A stretch of 64,000 nucleotides of DNA from an uncultured bacterium (GTDB lineage: Bacteria > Bacillota > Clostridia > Oscillospirales > Oscillospiraceae), in the NCBI GenBank assembly GCA_948469375.1, contig CAOKLO010000004.1:1-64000 (forward strand), given 5' to 3'. Position 1 is the stretch's first letter. Every line of letters begins with the position of its first letter. Shown in pieces: positions 32,108-40,297 of the stretch. The notes under the pieces are model-generated. The model was not told the origin of the DNA, made no database searches, and was given only the letters and a program-made list of their open reading frames with translations. The translations under genes and the position numbers were made by a program.

Positions 32108-32410
32108 ATTCTCACTCCTTATCCTTGCTGTTCAAACCGGCGCGCAACAGCACAACGAAAACGATGCTGCTGCGTGCGTCCGGCCACGCCGCCGCACGGC
32201 TACGGCGCCGCTTACCACGATATATGTGGTCAAAAACAAACCGCCTTTCAGCGATATATTTTTATTCCTAATGCAATTTTAAGGGCTTCTCAGGCTTCTA
32301 ACTGCCTACAGCCAGTCCTCTTTGCCCCAAAATAATTCGCATTGGGGCGTTGTCCAGTGTAATCCCTTCCTCCCCGCGGCAGCTGCTTCTCCTTCACCTG
32401 CTTGCAGAAA
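32108..32410. other. Non-coding DNA upstream of the REC-GGDEF gene
   Basis: No credible ORF. The leader of the diguanylate cyclase gene lies here but I see no good promoter. A CCCCAA/TTGGGG hairpin (about 32325-32347) and a repeated GGCTTCT element near 32283-32300 lie downstream of the minus-strand promoter at 32411. Confidence 0.4.
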
Positions 32411-32439
32411 ATTATATACTGATTTGTCCCTTTTGACAA
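32411..32439 (-). promoter_or_regulatory. Minus-strand promoter without an obvious gene
   Basis: TTGTCA (32439-32434), 17-bp spacer, perfect TATAAT (32416-32411). Downstream there is no ATG-initiated ORF of size before the REC-GGDEF gene, about 300 bases away; it may be that gene's distant promoter or drive a small RNA. Confidence 0.6.
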
Positions 32440-32449
32440 TACCTTTTTT

Positions 32450-32479
32450 GAGCTCACTGAGCTCACTGAGCTCACTGAG
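32450..32479. repeat. 9-bp tandem repeat, about 3.3 copies
   Basis: The unit GAGCTCACT is repeated three times without a mismatch (32450-32476) plus GAG. It lies just upstream of the -35 of the minus-strand promoter at 32434-32439, so copy-number change could alter its activity. Confidence 0.85.
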
Positions 32480-32635
32480 ATTATTGGAACAAAACAGACT
32501 ATTTTTCCAATAAAATACAACCTATACGGTTTGGAGCATCAATTGCTCGGCGTCCCACATCCATATCCCCATAACAGCCTGCGGCGCGGCAGTTCTCACG
32601 GCGGCGGCCGCCGGAGCTGCCCTCCGCAGGGCAGA

Positions 32636-32677
32636 GCAAGACCGCAAACTGTGGAACAGTTTGCGGCCTTGCTTTTT
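32636..32677 (+). terminator. Plus-strand terminator without an upstream gene
   Basis: A 17-bp stem with one mismatch (32636-32652 with 32656-32672) followed by five T. No plus-strand gene is recognised between 32108 and 32635. Confidence 0.75.
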
Positions 32678-32775
32678 GAAACGGCATCAGGCTCCCGCGC
32701 CCTGCCGCCTGACCGGACGGAGGTAAGAATTACAGCTTCGCTCAAATTGCAGCGCTCGCGCTGTGTGAAATCGCC

Positions 32776-32802
32776 CGGTCCGGCAAAATGCCGGACCGTT
32801 TT
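32776..32802. terminator. Terminator region at the end of the TRAP operon
   Basis: A perfect 10-bp stem CGGTCCGGCA with loop AAA, TTTTG on the plus side, directly after the dctM stop on the minus strand. Confidence 0.6.
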
Positions 32803-32805
32803 GTC

Positions 32806-34113
32806 TTAGGTGTACCCCATCAGGCTGGGCAGCCACAGGGAAAGGGGAGCCACGTAGGTAATCAGCATCAAGACGATGAAAATGGCGGCAAAATAGACTA
32901 GGAGCTGCTTGAATACCGATTCAATCGTCACGCCGCCCACCTTGACGCCCACAAACAGCGTGGTGCCCACAGGCGGGGTGATGGTGCCGATACACAGGTT
33001 GAAGATCATCATAATGCCGAAATGGATGGTGTCCATCCCCAGCGCGGAGCACACGGGCAGGAAAATGGGGGTGAAGATCAGGCAGGCGGGGGTCATGTCC
33101 ATAAAGGTGCCCACCACCAGCAGGATCACGTTGACCATAAATAGGATGACAAACTTGTTGTCGCTGATGGACAGCAGACCGGCGGACACGGCCTCGGGAA
33201 TGTTGGTGAACGCCATCACCCAGGACATAATACCGGAGGCGCCGATGAGGAAAATGATGATGCCGGTCATTTCCGCGCTGTCGATGAAAATCTGGGGCAG
33301 GTCCTTGGGCTTGATGGACTTGTAGAAGAACAGGGAGAGAATCAGACTGTAGACCACCGCCACCACGGAGCCCTCCGTCGCGGTGAACGCGCCGCCGATG
33401 ATGCCGCCGATGACGATGACGATAAGCAGCAGGCAGGGGATGGCTTGGATCACCACCTTGACGCCCGCCTTGAACTCATAGGCGGCGGTGCTGCGGTAGC
33501 CGTTCTTTTTGGCCAGGATATAGATGACCACCATACAGGCCAGACCCCAGAGGATGCCGGGGATGTAGCCCGCCATAAACAGGGCGGCCACGGAGGTGCC
33601 GCCGCTGACCAGGGAAAAGGTAATCATCACGTTGCTGGGAGGGATCAGCAGGCCGGTGGGGGCGGTGGCGATGTTGGCCGCAGCGGAAAAGTTCGGGTCA
33701 TAGCCCTCGTCCTTCTCAATGGGGCCGATGATGGAACCCATGGCGGAGGCGGCGGCGGTGCCGGAGCCGGAGATGGCGCCGAACAGCATATTGGCCAGCA
33801 CGTTGGTGTGGGCCAGCGCGCCGGGGATGCGCCCGGTGATGAGCTTGGCCAGGTTGATGAGGCGGGCTGCGATGCCGCCCTTGTTCATGATGTTGCCGGC
33901 CAGGATGAAGAAGGGGATGGCCAGCAGGTTAAAGACCGAAATTCCGGAGAAAATGCGCTGTGCGCCGGTGAGAACGGCGATATCCAGCGGCATGATGGGC
34001 AGAATGGCGCAGATGGAGGACACCGCGATGGCCGCCGCGATGGGGACGCCGGCGACCAGCAGCACCACCAGCACCACCAGGATAATCAGGCCGCAGAGGA
34101 TGGCTGTATTCAT
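32806..34113 (-). CDS. dctM: TRAP transporter large permease (DctM)
   Basis: A 435-residue membrane protein with about twelve hydrophobic segments, the ion-coupled transport subunit of a tripartite ATP-independent periplasmic-type transporter. DctM-typical stretches include AIPFFILAGNIMNKGGIAARLI, NMLFGAISGSGTAAASAMGSI and TGLLIPPSNVMITFSLVSGGTS, plus the C-terminal LCIGTITPPVGTTLFVG. It forms the transport unit with DctQ, encoded 16 bases upstream. The gene lies next to galacturonate catabolism genes, so a hexuronate is the likely substrate, by context only. Confidence 0.93.
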   Translation of the reverse strand: MNTAILCGLIILVVLVVLLVAGVPIAAAIAVSSICAILPIMPLDIAVLTGAQRIFSGISVFNLLAIPFFILAGNIMNKGGIAARLINLAKLITGRIPGALAHTNVLANMLFGAISGSGTAAASAMGSIIGPIEKDEGYDPNFSAAANIATAPTGLLIPPSNVMITFSLVSGGTSVAALFMAGYIPGILWGLACMVVIYILAKKNGYRSTAAYEFKAGVKVVIQAIPCLLLIVIVIGGIIGGAFTATEGSVVAVVYSLILSLFFYKSIKPKDLPQIFIDSAEMTGIIIFLIGASGIMSWVMAFTNIPEAVSAGLLSISDNKFVILFMVNVILLVVGTFMDMTPACLIFTPIFLPVCSALGMDTIHFGIMMIFNLCIGTITPPVGTTLFVGVKVGGVTIESVFKQLLVYFAAIFIVLMLITYVAPLSLWLPSLMGYT

Positions 34114-34129
34114 AACGGATTCGCTCCTT

Positions 34130-34633
34130 TCATTCCTTGACCTGGCGCTGCTTGTGTTCCTTTCTGCGCCACAGGTCGATGATGTTCAGGATGCCATAGA
34201 CGAAAACCAGCGCTCCGGATACGGGCACAATGGTATAGATGACGCCCATGGGAATGCCCAGCGAGGCGGTTTTCTGGGTCATGGTCAGCTGCATGAGGGA
34301 GGCCCCGCCGTAAATCATGATACCGGCCACCATCACCATGATCAGCAGCTCAATGGCGGTTTCCAGCAGCTTCCGGAGGGCGCCGGTGACGTTGTCGGCG
34401 ATGAAGCCCATGCGCATATGGTCCCGTTTTCCGAACACGTAGGCGGAGGCCAGCAGGGCCATCCAGGTGAAGCTGTAGGTCAAAAGCTCCTCGGACACGG
34501 TGCTGGGCTTGCCGAAGAAATAGCGGGTCACGATTTGATAGGCGCCGATGCACACCATCAGGGCGAAAATGACCGCGCCCGCCCGGCTGAGGACAAAATC
34601 AATTGCCTTGCGCAGATGATCCAATACGTTCAT
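34130..34633 (-). CDS. dctQ: TRAP transporter small permease (DctQ)
   Basis: A 167-residue protein with four TM segments, the small membrane subunit of the TRAP transporter. The conserved QIVTRYFFGKPSTVSEELLTYSFTW pattern with a Trp/Glu pair is typical of DctQ. It sits between dctP (15 bases upstream) and dctM (16 bases downstream). Length is normal. Confidence 0.93.
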   Translation of the reverse strand: MNVLDHLRKAIDFVLSRAGAVIFALMVCIGAYQIVTRYFFGKPSTVSEELLTYSFTWMALLASAYVFGKRDHMRMGFIADNVTGALRKLLETAIELLIMVMVAGIMIYGGASLMQLTMTQKTASLGIPMGVIYTIVPVSGALVFVYGILNIIDLWRRKEHKQRQVKE

Positions 34634-34648
34634 GACTCTGCTCCCTCC

Positions 34649-35665
34649 TTATTCATATTGGGCGTTGTAGGCCTGGATGTGGTCGTAGAGCTCCTGAATA
34701 TTGGGGTTGGACTCCAGCATTTGCTGCTGAACGTCGGCCACGGCGTCCTTCCAGACCTGAATGTCCACATCGATAAACTGGACGCCCATGTCGTTCTGGG
34801 CGATGGCCTTGGCCCCTTCCACCTGCTTATCCCACTCGCCCAGCTCCACCTCGGTGGACAGGCGGGCGGCTTCCAGGAAGATCTGGAGCTCCTCGTGGGT
34901 GAGGCCGTTCAGGAATTTCAGGTTGCCGATGAGCATATCCGGCACCATTTGGTGCATGTTATAAGAGTAATATTTGGCCACCTCGCCATGCTTGTTGTTG
35001 GTCAGGGCCAGCTCGTTATTCTCCGCGCCGTTGATGACGCCCTGCTGAATGGCGGTGTACACCTCACCGAAGGAGAGGGGGGTCGCCGCCGCGCCGAAGG
35101 CGTTGGCCATGAGGATGCTGGCCGGGCTTTGTTGGACGCGCATTTTCAAGCCCGCCAAATCGTCAGGGGTGTACAGGGGCTTGGTGGCGTAGAAGCTGCG
35201 CACCCCCGCGTTATACCAGGTCAGCACCCGGAAGCCCGCCTCATCGGTGGAGGCATAGACCCGGTTCATATACTCGGTGTCCTCCATGGCGGCGTGATAG
35301 GCCTCCTCAGAGGTGAACAGGTAGGGCATACTGAATACCTCATACACATCCGCAAAGGTTTCCAGGTTGGCGGTGCCGGCCACCACAAAGTCGATGGCGC
35401 CGGTCTGGGTCAGCTCAATGGCCCGCTGGGAGCCGCCCAGCAGCTCGTTGGGATAGATCTGGACCTCATATTTGTCACCCAGATTTTCTTCGATATACTC
35501 CTTGAAGGCCAGCAGGCCGATATGTTCCGGGTGGGTTTCAGACTGGGCGTGGGAAATGCGGACGATACGCTTGCCGTTCCCGACAGCGATGGAGCAGCCG
35601 GGAAGGGACGCGCACAGCACGGCCGCACACAGCGCCGGAAGGAGCGCCCTTTTCAAGTGCTTCAT
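34649..35665 (-). CDS. dctP: TRAP transporter substrate-binding lipoprotein (DctP)
   Basis: A 338-residue exported binding protein with signal peptide and lipobox SLPGC (Cys24), as expected for a Gram-positive TRAP receptor. The DctP fold is recognisable by RISHAQSETHPEHIGLLAFK, the ligand-arginine region GLKMRVQQSPASILMANAFG, and TPLSFGEVYTAIQQGVINGAEN. Its top-level similarity appears to be to sugar-acid receptors, consistent with the uxaA-uxaB neighbours. It is the first gene of dctPQM and lies just after the decayed lacI remnant. No promoter was called with confidence. Confidence 0.92.
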   Translation of the reverse strand: MKHLKRALLPALCAAVLCASLPGCSIAVGNGKRIVRISHAQSETHPEHIGLLAFKEYIEENLGDKYEVQIYPNELLGGSQRAIELTQTGAIDFVVAGTANLETFADVYEVFSMPYLFTSEEAYHAAMEDTEYMNRVYASTDEAGFRVLTWYNAGVRSFYATKPLYTPDDLAGLKMRVQQSPASILMANAFGAAATPLSFGEVYTAIQQGVINGAENNELALTNNKHGEVAKYYSYNMHQMVPDMLIGNLKFLNGLTHEELQIFLEAARLSTEVELGEWDKQVEGAKAIAQNDMGVQFIDVDIQVWKDAVADVQQQMLESNPNIQELYDHIQAYNAQYE

Positions 35666-35688
35666 GGAGTTCCCTTCTTTCTCAAAAA

Positions 35689-36105
35689 TCAGAAGTCAGT
35701 GGTGGAGCGCCGGACGAGATACCCCTTTGCGTAAACCCGTTCAATGGTTTCCTTGCCGCCCAGGCGCAGCTTCATGGCGTCAATGATGATTTGACACAGG
35801 CGGTCTCCGCGGCTGTCGATGGAGGACAGCTCGGGGTGGCAGCAGACGGAAAGCTCGGAGTTATTATACCCGATAATGCGCAAATCATTGGGGACGGACA
35901 GGCCCCTACGCTTCGCGTACTTCAGTGCGCCGGCGGCCCGGCCGTCCTCGGCGGCAAACACGCCGCCGATGTCCAGCCGGGGAGCTTGAGCAGCTGGTCC
36001 CGCGCCAGGTTGATTTGGCTTGGAAGCAGCTCTTTTCGGATCTCCAGCCTGGCCTCGATCAGGGCGGCCTCGTAGCCCTTCCGCAAAGGTGAACCTCATA
36101 GCGGA
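35689..36105 (-). pseudogene. LacI-family regulator, truncated and frameshifted
   Basis: The last 95 or so codons encode the C-terminal lobe of a LacI effector domain in frame (DIGGVFAAEDGRAAGALKYA, NDLRIIGYNNSEL, and HPELSSID). Upstream, the continuation lies in another frame (KGYEAALIEARLEIRKELLP from 36080 down), so a frameshift sits near 35975-35990. The N-terminal half, including the HTH, is absent: the next gene begins at 36178 on the other strand. It probably once repressed the surrounding galacturonate genes. Confidence 0.8.
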
Positions 36106-36177
36106 AAGCAAACCTCCCCGGCTTCGCAGCTCCAAAACACACCCTTACAATAAGGGATAAGAAGGTGAAACGTCTCC

Positions 36178-37659
36178 ATGAAAGAATATATCAAGATTCA
36201 TCCCAGCGATTTGGCCGCGGTGGCGCTGACGCCTCTTTCGGAGGGTACTGTGGTCCAGCTGGAGGACCAGGCCGTCACCCTTCTGGAGGACATTCCCCAG
36301 GGCCATAAATTTGCGCTGGCGCCCATTCCGGCGGGAACGCCCGTCATCAAATACGGCGCACCCATCGGAATCGCCTCGGCGGACATCCCCCAGGGCGGCT
36401 GGATTCACACCCACAATCTGAAAACCGGGTTGGGCGATGTGCTGGACTACGTTTACGAGCCAAACAACGCTCCACTGATCCCCACGGACGACCATTTTTT
36501 TCAGGGCTACCGGCGGGAGGACGGTCGGGCGGCGGTGCGCAATGAGATCTGGATCATCCCCACCGTGGGCTGTGTGAACAATGTGGCCACGGCCATTGAG
36601 CGCAGGGCGCAGGACCTGAAAACCGGGACCATCGACGGGATTTTTGCCTTTCCCCACCCCTACGGTTGCTCCCAGATGGGGGATGACCAGGAAAACACCA
36701 GGAAAATTCTGGCCGATCTTATCAATCATCCCAACGCCGGCGGGGTGCTGGTTTTGGGGCTGGGCTGCGAGAACAGCAACATCGACGTGCTGAAGTCCTA
36801 TATCGGTCCCTGGAATGAGAGGCGGGTCAAATTTCTGGTCTGCCAGGAGTCCGGCGACGAGATTGAGGACGCTCTGGTCCTGCTTCGGGAGCTGGCCCAA
36901 TACGCCGGTTCCTTCCACCGGAAACCCATCAGCTGTAGCGAGCTGGTGGTGGGCATGAAGTGCGGCGGCTCGGACGGGCTTTCCGGCATCACCGCCAACC
37001 CTACGGTAGGCGCGTTCTCCGACCTGCTGATCTCCAAGGGGGGCACCACCATCCTGACGGAGGTGCCCGAGATGTTCGGCGCGGAGACGCTGCTGATGAA
37101 CCGCTGCGAAAACGAGCGCGTTTTCTCCGAGACGGTGGCGCTCATCAACGGCTTTAAGGCGTATTTCACCAGCCACAACCAGACGATCTACGAGAACCCC
37201 TCCCCCGGCAACAAGAAGGGCGGCATCTCCACTCTGGAGGACAAGTCCCTGGGCTGTACGCAGAAGTCCGGCAGCGCGCCGGTGGTGGGTGTGCTCTCCT
37301 ACGGCGAGGGCGTTCAGCGGCGGGGCCTGAACCTCCTGAGCGCCCCGGGCAACGATCTGGTCGCCGCCACCGCCCTGGCGGCCTCCGGGGCCCATATCGT
37401 CCTGTTCACCACCGGCCGGGGCACGCCCTTTGCCTCTCCGGTGCCCACGGTGAAGATTGCCAGCAACTCCGCCCTGGCGATGAAAAAGCAAAACTGGATC
37501 GATTTCAACTGCGGCGTTTTGGTGGAGAACGCCTCCATTGAGGAGCTGGGACGCCAGTTGTTCGGCTGCGTGCTGCGCGTCGCCTCCGGCGAGAAGGTCA
37601 AGGCCGAGCGGGCTGGCTTCCACGACATGGCTATTTTCAAGCAGGGCGTCACCCTGTAG
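36178..37659 (+). CDS. uxaA: Altronate dehydratase
   Basis: A 493-residue full-length UxaA that dehydrates D-altronate to 2-keto-3-deoxy-D-gluconate. Residues 1-95 form the SAF domain (PIPAGTPVIKYGAPIG, GGWIHTHNL) and the rest the galactarate/altronate dehydratase domain with HPYGCSQMGDD, GLGCENSN, VGMKCGGSDGLSGITANP and GRGTPFASPVPTVKI. Fusion of both domains in one chain is normal. AAGGTG stands upstream of the ATG. It is divergent from the lacI remnant and TRAP genes, and uxaB follows 37 bases later. Confidence 0.95.
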   Translation: MKEYIKIHPSDLAAVALTPLSEGTVVQLEDQAVTLLEDIPQGHKFALAPIPAGTPVIKYGAPIGIASADIPQGGWIHTHNLKTGLGDVLDYVYEPNNAPLIPTDDHFFQGYRREDGRAAVRNEIWIIPTVGCVNNVATAIERRAQDLKTGTIDGIFAFPHPYGCSQMGDDQENTRKILADLINHPNAGGVLVLGLGCENSNIDVLKSYIGPWNERRVKFLVCQESGDEIEDALVLLRELAQYAGSFHRKPISCSELVVGMKCGGSDGLSGITANPTVGAFSDLLISKGGTTILTEVPEMFGAETLLMNRCENERVFSETVALINGFKAYFTSHNQTIYENPSPGNKKGGISTLEDKSLGCTQKSGSAPVVGVLSYGEGVQRRGLNLLSAPGNDLVAATALAASGAHIVLFTTGRGTPFASPVPTVKIASNSALAMKKQNWIDFNCGVLVENASIEELGRQLFGCVLRVASGEKVKAERAGFHDMAIFKQGVTL

Positions 37660-37696
37660 TCAACGTACTTCAAGTTGAAGAAAGCGGGAAATCACG

Positions 37697-39196
37697 GTGA
37701 AACTGTTATCTTATCAGATGCTGAAAGAGACCGGCTATGACGGTTATATTTTGGAGAACGCCCCCGAAAAGGTGCTCCAGTTCGGCGAGGGGAACTTCCT
37801 CCGGGCGTTCGTGGACTACTGGTTCGACCTGGCCAATGAGAAGGCGGGCTGGAACGGTAAATGCGTCCTGGTCCAGCCCATCGCTCCCGGCCTGGCGAAG
37901 CTGATCAACAAGCAGGAGGGACTGTACACCCTCTGCCTTCGGGGCAGCGAGAAGGGACGGAAGGTGGACGACATGCGGGTGATCTCCTCCGTCAGCCGCT
38001 GCCTGAACCCCTACGAGGCTGCGGATTACGAGGCCATGATGGAGGTGGCGGTCAGCGGCGATTTGGAGCTCATTGTCTCCAACACCACCGAGGCGGGCAT
38101 CACCTACGACCCCGCCTGCCAAAAGGACGACTGCCCGCCCGCCGGCTTTCCCGCCAAGCTGACTCAGGTTCTCTACCGCCGCTGGAAGGCGGGGAAGCCC
38201 GGCGTCATTGTCCTGGCCTGTGAGCTTATCGACAACAACGGCAGGAAGCTGCTGAAGTGCATCGACCAGTATATTGCCCAGTGGGGCCTGGAGGACGGGT
38301 TCAAGCAGTATGTGTACCAGGACTGCACCGTCTGCGGCTCTCTGGTGGACCGTATTGTCCCCGGCCGCATCCGCGACCCCGAGGAGGCAGCCCGACTGGA
38401 GGAACAGCACGGCTACGCCGATCCCCTGCTGGACGTGGGCGAGTGCTTCGGCGTCTGGGTCATTGAGGGAGATGAGAAGCTCAACGACGTGCTGCCCTTC
38501 CGCAAAGCGGGTCTAGAGGACAAGGTGTTCGTCATCCCCGATATGAGCCCCTATAAAAAGCGCAAGGTCCGCATACTCAACGGCGCCCACACCGGCTTTG
38601 TGCTGGCGGCCTATCTGGCGGGACAGGACATCGTCCGGGACTGCATGAACGACGAGGTCATTCGGGGCTTTATGAACAAAATGCTCTATGAGGAGGTCAT
38701 CCCCACCCTGCCTTTGAATAAGGATGATCTGATGGACTTCGCCGCCGCCGTTCAGGATCGGTTCAACAACCCCTTTGTCAACCACGAGCTGATGAGCATT
38801 TCCCTCAATTCCACCTCCAAATGGCGGGCCCGCAACCTACCCTCCTTCCTGGGCTATTGGGAGGAAAAGAATCAGCTGCCCCCCTGCCTGACCCTGTCGC
38901 TGGCGGCCTATATCGCATTCTACAGCAGCGATATTCAGGGCCTGACCGACGCCGGACTGGTCTGCAAGCGGCCCCGGGGCAACGAGTACACCGTCAGCGA
39001 CGACCGCTGGGTCCTGGAATTTTATTACGGCCACAGAAACAATTCCGCCCGCGAGCTGGTCAAGGCCGTGCTCAGCAGCGAGAAGATGTGGGGCCTGGAT
39101 TTGACTCAAATCGCCGGATTGGAGGCCCTAGTTACCGAAAATCTGGAAACCATCCGCACCGCCGGTTCCTATGAGGCTATGAAGAGCCTGCTGTAA
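37697..39196 (+). CDS. uxaB: Tagaturonate reductase (altronate oxidoreductase)
   Basis: A 499-residue member of the long-chain mannitol dehydrogenase family that reduces D-tagaturonate to D-altronate with NADH. The Rossmann-like start VLQFGEGNFLRAFVDYWFD and VSNTTEAGI, then the catalytic-domain KKRKVRILNGAHTGFVLAAYL (Lys and His/Asn residues of the family) are clear. UxaB is preferred over UxuB because of the adjacent uxaA. A GTG start with a weak ribosome binding site follows uxaA. Uronate isomerase (uxaC) and KDG kinase/aldolase are not in the window. Confidence 0.92.
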   Translation: MKLLSYQMLKETGYDGYILENAPEKVLQFGEGNFLRAFVDYWFDLANEKAGWNGKCVLVQPIAPGLAKLINKQEGLYTLCLRGSEKGRKVDDMRVISSVSRCLNPYEAADYEAMMEVAVSGDLELIVSNTTEAGITYDPACQKDDCPPAGFPAKLTQVLYRRWKAGKPGVIVLACELIDNNGRKLLKCIDQYIAQWGLEDGFKQYVYQDCTVCGSLVDRIVPGRIRDPEEAARLEEQHGYADPLLDVGECFGVWVIEGDEKLNDVLPFRKAGLEDKVFVIPDMSPYKKRKVRILNGAHTGFVLAAYLAGQDIVRDCMNDEVIRGFMNKMLYEEVIPTLPLNKDDLMDFAAAVQDRFNNPFVNHELMSISLNSTSKWRARNLPSFLGYWEEKNQLPPCLTLSLAAYIAFYSSDIQGLTDAGLVCKRPRGNEYTVSDDRWVLEFYYGHRNNSARELVKAVLSSEKMWGLDLTQIAGLEALVTENLETIRTAGSYEAMKSLL

Positions 39197-39215
39197 GGCC
39201 GGAGCATTGAAACGA

Positions 39216-39262
39216 CCCTGCCCGGTCCAACCGCTTTCCGGAAGCGGCTGGACCGGGCAGGG
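39216..39262 (+). terminator. Large hairpin after uxaB
   Basis: CCCTGCCCGGTCCA (39216-39229) pairs with 39249-39262 around a second stem (ACCGCTT/GAAGCGG). There is no strong T run, so it may act in mRNA protection as much as termination. Confidence 0.55.
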
Positions 39263-39298
39263 CTATGTTGCCGCAAGAGCGCCCGGCGCAAAAAAGCC

Positions 39299-39327
39299 TT
39301 GCCAGGCAGGGAGAAAAGAGGTACAAT
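39299..39327 (+). promoter_or_regulatory. Promoter of the TPP riboswitch/thiN unit
   Basis: TTGCCA (39299-39304), 17-bp spacer, TACAAT (39322-39327). Confidence 0.8.
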
Positions 39328-39340
39328 ACTTCTGACAATT

Positions 39341-39437
39341 GAACAGGCGGGAGCTTGTGGTACGGGCTGAGAGGAAGGTGTGACCTTCGACCGGTAACCT
39401 GATTTGGGTAATGCCAACGTAGGAATATCTGTGACAC
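39341..39437 (+). promoter_or_regulatory. TPP riboswitch (THI element)
   Basis: The aptamer is clear: GCGGGAGC start, the CTGAGA pyrimidine-sensor motif (39368-39373), an extra P3-type stem (AAGGT/ACCTT), then ACCTGATTTGGGTAATGCC and AACGTAGGAA of the pyrophosphate-sensor arm. A terminator follows 13 bases later, so TPP binding should stop transcription before thiN. Confidence 0.95.
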
Positions 39438-39449
39438 ACACGTTTTGAA

Positions 39450-39481
39450 GGGGACCGCCAAATCCGGCGGCCCCCTTTTTA
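39450..39481 (+). terminator. Riboswitch-controlled terminator
   Basis: GGGGACCGCC (39450-39459) pairs with 39466-39475 and is followed by five T, between the TPP aptamer and the thiN ribosome binding site. Confidence 0.88.
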
Positions 39482-39497
39482 TTCAGGAGGCTTGCAT

Positions 39498-40187
39498 ATG
39501 AATCACATGAAACCAGACGCCGCAAAAAAGCCGGACCCCCGGCAGGCCCCCGGCCCGGGCCGGCGGAGGTGCGTCATCGTAGGCGGGGCGGACATCAATA
39601 GCTGCGGGGCGGTCCGCCGGTATCTGCGGGAGGACGATTTCAATATTTTCTGCGACTGCGGGCTGGCCCACCGGGAGGCGCTGGGCATTCAGCCCCACCT
39701 GATCGTGGGGGATTTCGACTCCTTCCCCAACCCCCATTGGGAGGTGGAAACCATCGTGCTCCCCTGTGAAAAGGACGACACCGACACGGTGTTCGCGGCA
39801 AAGGAGGCCGTCAGGCGGGGCTTTGAAGATTTCCTGCTCATCGGCGCTGTGGGCGGGCGGCTGGACCACACCCTGGGCAACCTGTCGATCCTGCTGATGC
39901 TCCATGCCCAGGGAAAGCGCGCTTTGCTGGTGGACGACCACTCAGAGATGGAAATTGTGTCAAGGGAGCCCGCCTATATAGACGATTCCTTCCCCTTTTT
40001 TTCCCTGCTGAACATCTCGGGGACGGCGAGGGGCGTCACAATTGAGAACGCAAAATATCCCCTGCAACATGCGGAAATCCAGTGCACTTACCAGTACGGC
40101 GTCAGCAACGAGGCGCTTCCCGGTCAGCGGGCCAGGGTGTCCGTGGCTGAGGGCGAGCTGTTGCTCATCAAGGTGCGGCAGGGTTGA
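39498..40187 (+). CDS. thiN: Thiamine pyrophosphokinase
   Basis: A 229-residue enzyme that converts thiamine to TPP with ATP. Family motifs are CVIVGGADINSCG, HLIVGDFDSFPNP, the metal/ATP-binding EKDDTDTVFAAKEA and IGAVGGRLDHTLGNL; a small beta-rich C-terminal domain binds thiamine. AGGAGG seven bases before the ATG at 39498 decides the start; the first about 25 residues are a non-conserved basic extension. The upstream TPP riboswitch with terminator makes this end-product control. It is monocistronic here and ends at a bidirectional terminator shared with lacZ. Confidence 0.95.
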   Translation: MNHMKPDAAKKPDPRQAPGPGRRRCVIVGGADINSCGAVRRYLREDDFNIFCDCGLAHREALGIQPHLIVGDFDSFPNPHWEVETIVLPCEKDDTDTVFAAKEAVRRGFEDFLLIGAVGGRLDHTLGNLSILLMLHAQGKRALLVDDHSEMEIVSREPAYIDDSFPFFSLLNISGTARGVTIENAKYPLQHAEIQCTYQYGVSNEALPGQRARVSVAEGELLLIKVRQG

Positions 40188-40245
40188 TTTTGAGCAGGGG
40201 GCAGGGGGGGATGGGTAATCCTGGTACGGCACGGAAAAGAATGAG

Positions 40246-40290
40246 AAAAACCGCTCTGGCAGAGGGACATCCTCCGCTGGAGCGGTTTTT
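40246..40290. terminator. Bidirectional terminator between thiN and lacZ
   Basis: AAAAACCGCTC (40246-40256) pairs with GAGCGGTTTTT (40280-40290); A and T runs on both sides. Confidence 0.8.
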
Positions 40291-40297
40291 CAGGTGG

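Noticed and set aside
32450..32479. CRISPR-like repeat
   Set aside because: The 9-bp units are directly adjacent with no spacers and no cas genes: a simple tandem repeat.
32290..32520. 76-codon minus-strand ORF with SVS repeats
   Set aside because: The repeat residues come from the 9-bp tandem repeat, the start lies upstream of the promoter, and there is no ribosome binding site.
33719..35734. 671-codon open frame on the plus strand
   Set aside because: Shadow of the dctM-dctQ-dctP genes, which have clear family motifs and ribosome binding sites on the minus strand.
36145..37623. 492-codon minus-strand frame
   Set aside because: Antisense of uxaA; no ribosome binding site and an implausible composition.
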